Assembly: GCA_035444405.1 (NCBI GenBank)
Contig: DAOMOP010000158.1
Span: forward strand, 1 to 9,803
DNA from: DAOMOP01 sp035444405
Lineage (GTDB): Bacteria > Pseudomonadota > Gammaproteobacteria > Burkholderiales > Rhodocyclaceae
Length of the DNA: 9,803 nt
Direction: 5' to 3'
Shown: positions 4,817 to 9,803 of the stretch, in pieces
How positions within the stretch are numbered: position 1 is the first letter of the stretch
Layout: the number at the start of each line of letters is the position of its first letter
Position numbers and translations under genes: made by a program
Notes under the pieces: generated by a model
What the model saw: only the letters and a program-made list of their open reading frames with translations
What the model was told of the DNA's origin: nothing
Database searches by the model: none

Positions 4817-6576
4817 TGGGCGCGCGGCTCGACGCCGGCGACGACATCCTGCGCACGCTGGCCGCGCGCTTCGGCCCGCGCCTGCTGGCGGAACAGCACA
4901 GCGCCGACGCCATGCCGACGGTGTGGATCGCGTCCGCCGATGCCCCCGAGCTGCTGCGCTTCCTCAAGCACGACGCCCGCCCGCGCTACCCGATGCTGTT
5001 CGACCTCACCGCCATCGACGAGCGCGTGCGCCAGCACCGCGAGGGCCAGCCGGCGGCCGACTTCACCCTGGTCTACCAGCTGCTCTCGCCGGAGCGCAAC
5101 GCCGACATCCGCATCAAGGTGCCGCTCGCCGGCGAACACCCGAGCGCACCGTCGATCACCGCCCTGTGGACGGCGGCGAACTGGTACGAGCGCGAGGTCT
5201 GGGACCTCTTCGGCATCCGCTTCGACGGCCATCCGCACCTCGCCCGCCTGGTGCTGCCGCCGACCTGGGAGGGCCATCCGCTGCGCAAGGAGCACCCGGC
5301 GCGTGCCACCGAGCTGGGCACCTTTTCGCTGCCCGACGAGCGCCAGGCGCGCGAGGAAGAGGCGCTGCGCTTCCGCCCCGAGGACTGGGGCATGGCGCGC
5401 GGCGCCGACGGCACCGAGTTCATGTTCCTCAACCTCGGGCCCAACCACCCGAGCGTACACGGCGTGTTCCGCATCGTGCTGCAGCTCGACGGCGAGGAGA
5501 TCGTCGATGCGGTGCCCGACATCGGCTACCACCACCGCGGCGCCGAGAAGATGGCCGAGCGCCAGAGCTGGCACACCTTCATCCCCTACACCGACCGCAT
5601 CGACTACCTCGGCGGGGTGATGAACAACCTGCCCTACGTGCTGGCGGTGGAAAAGCTCGCCGGCATCCGGGTACCCGAGCGGGTCGAGGTCATGCGGGTG
5701 ATGACCGTCGAACTCTTCCGCCTGCTCAACCACCTGCTGTTCTACGGCACTTTCGTGCAGGACGTCGGCCAGCTCTCGCCGGTGTTCTTCATGTTCACCG
5801 ATCGCCAGCGCATCTACGACGTGGTCGAAGGCGTCTGCGGCGGGCGCATGCACCCGAGCTGGTTCCGCATCGGCGGCGTCGCCCAGGACCTGCCGCGCGG
5901 CTGGGAGAAGCCGCTGCGCGAGCTGCTCGACTACCTCGCCGGCCGCCTCGACGAATACGACCGCCTCGCGCTTGGCAACGCCATCGTGCGCGACCGCGCG
6001 CGCGGCATCGGCGACTACACCGCCGACGAGGCCTTCGAATGGGGCGTCACCGGCCCCGGGCTGCGCGCCTGCGGCGTCGCCTGGGACCTGCGCAAGACGC
6101 GCCCCTACAGCGGTTACGAGCGCTTCGACTTCGAAGTGCCGACCGGCAGCCACGGCGACGCCTACGACCGCTGCGTGGTGCACGTCGAGGAGATGCGCCA
6201 GAGCCTGCGGATCATCCGCCAGTGCGTGGACAACATGCCGGCAGGCCCATACAAGGCCGACCACCCGCTCACCACGCCACCGCCCAAGCCGCGCACGCTG
6301 CACGACATCGAAACCCTGATCCACCACTTCCTCGGCGTCAGCTGGGGTCCGGTGATCCCGCCCGGTGAAGCCTTTGCCGCGGTGGAGGCAACCAAGGGGG
6401 TGAATGGCTACTACCTCGTGAGCGACGGCGACACCCTGTCCTACCGCACCCGCATCCGCACGCCCTCCTTCGCCCACCTGCAGATGATCCCGCTGATCGC
6501 CCGCGGGCTGATGATTCCCGACCTCATCGCGATCCTCGGCAGCATCGACTTCGTGATGGCCGACGTGGATCGATAA
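4816..6576 (+). CDS. nuoC: Fused NADH:quinone oxidoreductase subunits C and D (NuoCD)
   Basis: A single 586-residue protein joins subunits that are separate in most complex I systems (nuoC/nuoD, also written nuoCD). Residues about 1-185 are NuoC, with its signature NWYEREVWDLFGIRFDGHPH at 122-141 and GHPLRKEHP at 153-161. Residues about 195-586 are NuoD, derived from the large subunit of NiFe hydrogenases but lacking the NiFe cysteines. LGPNHPSVHG (207-216) forms the loop lining the quinone site, followed by GYHHRGAEKMAER (237-249) and PYTDRIDYLGG (257-267). A linker at about 175-195 joins the halves with no stop or frameshift. The length matches E. coli NuoCD (near 600). The ATG overlaps the nuoB stop (TGATG) and has GGAGG (4804-4808) seven bases upstream. 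With NuoB it forms the quinone-reduction module. Confidence 0.98.
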   Translation: MGARLDAGDDILRTLAARFGPRLLAEQHSADAMPTVWIASADAPELLRFLKHDARPRYPMLFDLTAIDERVRQHREGQPAADFTLVYQLLSPERNADIRIKVPLAGEHPSAPSITALWTAANWYEREVWDLFGIRFDGHPHLARLVLPPTWEGHPLRKEHPARATELGTFSLPDERQAREEEALRFRPEDWGMARGADGTEFMFLNLGPNHPSVHGVFRIVLQLDGEEIVDAVPDIGYHHRGAEKMAERQSWHTFIPYTDRIDYLGGVMNNLPYVLAVEKLAGIRVPERVEVMRVMTVELFRLLNHLLFYGTFVQDVGQLSPVFFMFTDRQRIYDVVEGVCGGRMHPSWFRIGGVAQDLPRGWEKPLRELLDYLAGRLDEYDRLALGNAIVRDRARGIGDYTADEAFEWGVTGPGLRACGVAWDLRKTRPYSGYERFDFEVPTGSHGDAYDRCVVHVEEMRQSLRIIRQCVDNMPAGPYKADHPLTTPPPKPRTLHDIETLIHHFLGVSWGPVIPPGEAFAAVEATKGVNGYYLVSDGDTLSYRTRIRTPSFAHLQMIPLIARGLMIPDLIAILGSIDFVMADVDR

Positions 6577-6580
6577 CGCC

Positions 6581-7045
6581 ATGATCGAGCCCGACGACCG
6601 CGACGCCATCGAGCGCGAGATCGCGCACTTCCCGGCGCCGCGCGCGGCCGCGGTCGCCGCGCTCAAGATCGTCCAGGCGCGCCGCGGCTGGGTCGACGAC
6701 GAGGCGCTCGCCGAACTCGCCGCGCTGCTCGCCATGAGCACGGCCGAACTCGACGGCATCGCCACCTTCTACAGCCTGATCTTCCGTCGCCCGGTCGGCC
6801 GCCACGTGATCCTGCTGTGCGACAGCGTCAGTTGCTGGATCGCCGGCTGCGAGCGCCTGCAGGCGGCGCTGTGCGAGCGGCTCGGCGTTGCGCCCGGGGA
6901 GATCAGCGCCGGCGGGCGCTTCACGCTGCTGCCGGCCAGCTGCCTGGGCGCCTGCGACCGCGCGCCGGTGGCGCTGATCGACCGCGACCTGCACACCCAT
7001 CTCGACCCCGACAACATCGACGAGAGGCTGCGCCGCTATGAATGA
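6581..7045 (+). CDS. nuoE: NADH:quinone oxidoreductase subunit E (NuoE), thioredoxin-like 2Fe-2S protein
   Basis: The 154-residue protein is close to E. coli NuoE (166). The N-terminal part is helical, and the C-terminal part is a thioredoxin-like domain that binds cluster N1a. The ligands are C80 and C85 in LLCDSVSC and C121 and C125 in SCLGAC, with the family's C-x4-C and C-x3-C spacing. GRFTLLPASCLGACDRAPVA and ATFYSLIFRRPVG are typical. NuoE works with NuoF and NuoG in the NADH dehydrogenase arm in the cytoplasm. The ATG lies four bases after the nuoCD stop and has no clear ribosome binding site, so coupling is likely. The end overlaps nuoF by eight bases. Confidence 0.97.
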   Translation: MIEPDDRDAIEREIAHFPAPRAAAVAALKIVQARRGWVDDEALAELAALLAMSTAELDGIATFYSLIFRRPVGRHVILLCDSVSCWIAGCERLQAALCERLGVAPGEISAGGRFTLLPASCLGACDRAPVALIDRDLHTHLDPDNIDERLRRYE

Positions 7046-8327
7046 CGAGCGCCGCCCCCTCACCGCGCGCATTCCGGCCGACGGTTCGGCGCTCGATCTG
7101 GCCGGCTACCAGCGCGCCGGCGGCTACCGCGCGCTGCGCCACGCGCTCGCCGGGCTGGCGCCGGGCGACGTCACCGCGCGGGTCAAGGACGCCGGCCTGC
7201 GCGGGCGCGGCGGTGCCGGCTTCCCGACCGGGATGAAATGGGGCTTCGTGCCGATGGATGCGGATGCCGGCCCCAAGTACCTGGTCGCCAACGCCGACGA
7301 GATGGAGCCCGGCACCTTCAAGGACCGCCTGCTGATGGAAGGCGACCCCCATCAGTTGATCGAAGGCATCGCGCTCGCCGCCTACGCGCTGCAGGCGGAC
7401 ACCGCCTTCATCTTCCTGCGTGGCGAATACCACGGCGCGGCCGAACGGCTGGCGCGCGCCATCGCCGAGGCGGGCGCCGCCGGCCTGCTGGGCGAGCGCA
7501 TCCTCGGCTCGGACTTCTCGCTCGCGCTGCACCTGCACACCGGCGCCGGGCGCTACATCTGCGGCGAGGAGACTGCGCTGCTCAACGCGCTCGAAGGCCG
7601 CCGTGCGGTGCCGCGCGACAAGCCGCCCTATCCGCAGGCCTGCGGCCTGTGGGGACGGCCGACGGTGGTGAACAACGTCGAGACCCTGTGCAACCTGCCG
7701 CACATCGTCGCCCACGGCGCCGACTGGTACCGCGGCCTCTCGCGCTGCGAGGACGGCGGCACCAAGCTCTACGGCGCCAGCGGCCGGCTCGCCCGCCCCG
7801 GCGCCTGGGAGCTGCCGCTCGGCACCCCGCTGCGCGAACTGATCGAGGCGCACGCCGGCGGCCTGCGCGACGGGCTCGCGCTGCGCGGCGTGCTGCCCGG
7901 CGGCGCCTCGACCGATTTCCTCGGCGCCGACCAGCTCGACGTGGCGATGGACTACGACGCGGTGAGCGACGCCGGAAGCCGGCTCGGCACCGGCATGGCG
8001 ATCGTGCTCGACGACGCCACCTGCCCGGTCGGCATGGTGCTCAACCTGGAACGCTTCTTCGCGCGCGAATCCTGCGGCTGGTGCACGCCCTGCCGCGACG
8101 GCCTGCCTTGGACCGCGCAGTTGCTCGCCGAGATCGAAGCCGGCCGCGGCCAGCCCGGCGACCTCGAACGGCTCGAATTGCATACCGGACTGCTCGGCCC
8201 CGGGCGCACCTTCTGCATGCACGCCCCCGGGGCGATGGAACCGCTGCAGAGCGCGCTCAAGCTCTTCCGCGACGACTTCGAGCGCCACATCGCCGAGCAC
8301 CGCTGCCCCTACGGAGGCGGCTCGTGA
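7038..8327 (+). CDS. nuoF: NADH:quinone oxidoreductase subunit F (NuoF), NADH- and FMN-binding
   Basis: NuoF is the entry point of complex I: it oxidises NADH with FMN and passes electrons to cluster N3. The 429 residues compare with 445 in E. coli. A glycine-rich nucleotide site GRGGAGFPTGMKW lies at 56-68, with the flavin and NADH region NADEMEPGTFKDR at 85-97 and GRYICGEETALL at 171-182. Cluster N3 ligands are C346, C349 and C352 in SCGWCTPCRDG and C393 in FCMHAPGAM. The ATG at 7038 lies inside the end of nuoE and is preceded by GAGAGG (7022-7027). This is the most plausible start because the protein then begins just before the conserved region. Its stop overlaps the GTG of nuoG by four bases. 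Confidence 0.98.
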   Translation: MNDERRPLTARIPADGSALDLAGYQRAGGYRALRHALAGLAPGDVTARVKDAGLRGRGGAGFPTGMKWGFVPMDADAGPKYLVANADEMEPGTFKDRLLMEGDPHQLIEGIALAAYALQADTAFIFLRGEYHGAAERLARAIAEAGAAGLLGERILGSDFSLALHLHTGAGRYICGEETALLNALEGRRAVPRDKPPYPQACGLWGRPTVVNNVETLCNLPHIVAHGADWYRGLSRCEDGGTKLYGASGRLARPGAWELPLGTPLRELIEAHAGGLRDGLALRGVLPGGASTDFLGADQLDVAMDYDAVSDAGSRLGTGMAIVLDDATCPVGMVLNLERFFARESCGWCTPCRDGLPWTAQLLAEIEAGRGQPGDLERLELHTGLLGPGRTFCMHAPGAMEPLQSALKLFRDDFERHIAEHRCPYGGGS

Positions 8328-9803
8328 GCGCGGCCACCGCCACCATCGACATCGACGGACGGCGCTACGAGGTCGCCGAAGGCGCCAACCTGCTCGCCGC
8401 CGCGCTCGGTGCCGGGCTCGACCTGCCCTACTTCTGCTGGCACCCGGCGCTCGGCTCGGTCGGTGCCTGCCGCCAGTGCGCGGTCAAGCAGTACAAGGAC
8501 GACGACGATACCGACGGGCGCATTGCCATGGCGTGCATGACCCCGGTGGCCGACGGCGCGCGCTTCTCGATCGACGACCCCGAGGCGCGGCGCTTCCGCC
8601 AGGGCGTGGTCGAGATGCTGATGGCCAACCACCCGCACGACTGCCCGGTGTGCGAGGAAGGCGGCGAGTGCCATTTGCAGGACGTCACCGTGATGACCGG
8701 CCAAGTGCTGCGGCGCTACCGCGGCCCCAAGCGCACCCATCGCAACCAGGACCTCGGGCCCTTTCTCAACCACGAGATGAACCGCTGCATCGCCTGCTAC
8801 CGCTGCGTGCGCTTCTACCGCGACTACGCCGGTGGGCGCGACCTGGACGCCTTCGCCAGCCGCGAGCAGGTGTATTTCGGCCGCGCCGCCGACGGCGCGC
8901 TGGAAAGCCCCTTTGCCGGCAACCTCGCCGAGGTCTGCCCGACCGGGGTGTTCACCGACGGGACTTTCTCCGCGCACTACGCGCGCAAGTGGGACCTGGA
9001 GTGCGCGCCATCGATCTGCGTGCATTGCGCACTCGGCTGCAATACCAGCCCCGGCGCGCGCGACGGCACGCTGCGGCGCATCGTCAATCGCTACCACGGC
9101 GAGGTGAACGGCTACTTCCTGTGCGACCGCGGCCGCTTCGGCTACGACTTCGCGAACCACGCCGCGCTGCTGCGCGCGCCGCGCCTGCGCGAGGCCGGCG
9201 GCACCCGCACGCTGTCGGCGGACGAGGTCCTCGCGCTGCTGGCCGGCTGGCTGGGCGACACCCGGCGGGCGATCGGCATCGGCTCGCCGCGTGCCTCGCT
9301 CGAGTCCAACTTCGCGCTGCGCGCGCTGGTCGGCGCCGAGGCCTTCCATTGCGGGCTCGCCGGTCCCGCGCAGCGCCTGGTCGAGCGCTGCCTCGCCCGC
9401 CTGCGTGAAGGACCGCCGACGCCGACGCTGCGCGAGGTCGAGACGGCCGACGCGGCGCTGGTGCTGGGCGAGGACCCCACCGCCAGCGCGCCGCGCCTGG
9501 CGCTCGCGCTGCGCCAGGCCGCGTGCGCTCCGGGGCGGGCGGCGGCCGCCGCGCTGGACATTCCCGCCTGGCACGACGCCGCGGTGCGCGAGGCCGGCTT
9601 CGGCGCGCCGCACGCGCTGCACCTCGCCAGTCCGGCCGCCACCGAACTGGACGACGTGACCGCCACGCGCTGGCACGGCGCGCCGGACCAGCTCGCCCGC
9701 TTGGCCCTGGCGGTGGCGCACGCCATCGATCCGGCCGCACCCCCGCCGCCGGACGCCGATGCCGCGCTCGCCGAGCACGCCGGCCGGGTGGCCGCGGCGC
9801 TCG
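8324..9803 (+). CDS. nuoG: NADH:quinone oxidoreductase subunit G (NuoG), cut by the window end
   Basis: The first 493 codons are present of a protein usually near 900 residues; no stop occurs before base 9803. It is the largest peripheral-arm subunit and wires electrons from NuoF towards NuoB. All ligand sets are visible. N1b: C38, C49, C52, C71. N5: H103, C107, C110, C116 (NHPHDCPVCEEGGEC). N4: C155, C158, C161, C205. N7: C232, C235, C239, C267, an off-path cluster found only in some bacteria. From about 270 the molybdopterin-oxidoreductase-like domain begins, more divergent but with ALVLGEDPTASAPRLALALR. Stretches such as CRQCAVKQY and RTHRNQDLGPF closely follow E. coli NuoG. The GTG start at 8324 overlaps the nuoF stop and has GGAGG (8313-8317) six bases upstream. 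The remaining nuoH-N genes would be expected beyond the right edge. Confidence 0.97.
   Translation, partial: MSAATATIDIDGRRYEVAEGANLLAAALGAGLDLPYFCWHPALGSVGACRQCAVKQYKDDDDTDGRIAMACMTPVADGARFSIDDPEARRFRQGVVEMLMANHPHDCPVCEEGGECHLQDVTVMTGQVLRRYRGPKRTHRNQDLGPFLNHEMNRCIACYRCVRFYRDYAGGRDLDAFASREQVYFGRAADGALESPFAGNLAEVCPTGVFTDGTFSAHYARKWDLECAPSICVHCALGCNTSPGARDGTLRRIVNRYHGEVNGYFLCDRGRFGYDFANHAALLRAPRLREAGGTRTLSADEVLALLAGWLGDTRRAIGIGSPRASLESNFALRALVGAEAFHCGLAGPAQRLVERCLARLREGPPTPTLREVETADAALVLGEDPTASAPRLALALRQAACAPGRAAAAALDIPAWHDAAVREAGFGAPHALHLASPAATELDDVTATRWHGAPDQLARLALAVAHAIDPAAPPPPDADAALAEHAGRVAAAL

Noticed and set aside
4612..6765. A 717-codon open frame on the minus strand opposite nuoCD
   Set aside because: It is antisense to a well-recognised gene. 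Such frames are common in GC-rich coding DNA, and the protein is a repetitive His/Ala/Val/Gly-rich composition with no family resemblance.
6921..8300. A 459-codon minus-strand frame opposite nuoF
   Set aside because: It mirrors the codon bias of nuoF, has no recognisable domain, and no independent space for a promoter.
8309..9778. A 489-codon minus-strand frame opposite nuoG
   Set aside because: NuoG on the plus strand has all expected cluster ligands; the antisense frame is a composition shadow.

Overview
The window is GC-rich with strong G/C preference at third codon positions, as in betaproteobacteria such as the Azoarcus/Thauera group. A gammaproteobacterium is not excluded; the assignment rests on general style, not on a marker gene. 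It appears to be ordinary chromosome. I saw no tRNA, rRNA, insertion sequence, CRISPR array or phage gene.

Left part (1-2200) is a small accessory cluster. A pirin-family cupin gene and, after a 113-base gap, the start of an isochorismatase-family hydrolase (cut by the window edge) lie on the minus strand. A LysR-type regulator is transcribed divergently from pirin. The 143-base divergent spacer holds a plausible pirin promoter, with an inverted repeat at its expected transcription start. The simplest reading is that the LysR protein controls pirin and probably the hydrolase behind it.

Middle part (2201-3792): a sodium/calcium-exchanger-like (CaCA superfamily) membrane protein lies on the minus strand, convergent with the LysR gene. 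It seems to start at a GTG that overlaps by four bases the stop of a 28-codon reading frame with a strong ribosome binding site, which suggests translational coupling. Next comes a roughly 340-base divergent spacer with palindromes and a candidate promoter facing right.

Right part (3793-9803) is the beginning of a respiratory complex I operon, nuoA-nuoB-nuoCD-nuoE-nuoF-nuoG, with nuoG cut by the window end. Gene order, the fused nuoCD, the NuoA sequence and a complete fourth cysteine set (cluster N7) in NuoG all match the Escherichia coli type of NADH:quinone oxidoreductase. After the 16-base nuoA-nuoB gap, genes touch, overlap or nearly touch, so the operon should be made as one transcript with coupled translation. 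NuoE, F and G form the NADH-oxidising arm, NuoB and CD carry electrons to the quinone site, and NuoA is the first membrane subunit. The most notable point is that nuoA has no ATG, GTG or TTG start able to give a full first membrane helix; an ACG codon perfectly spaced from a GGAGG is the best candidate.

I did not find a clearly new multi-gene system. The strongest leads are the possible ACG start of nuoA, the coupled 28-codon frame before the exchanger, and the loss of ion-binding residues in one of the exchanger's two repeats.
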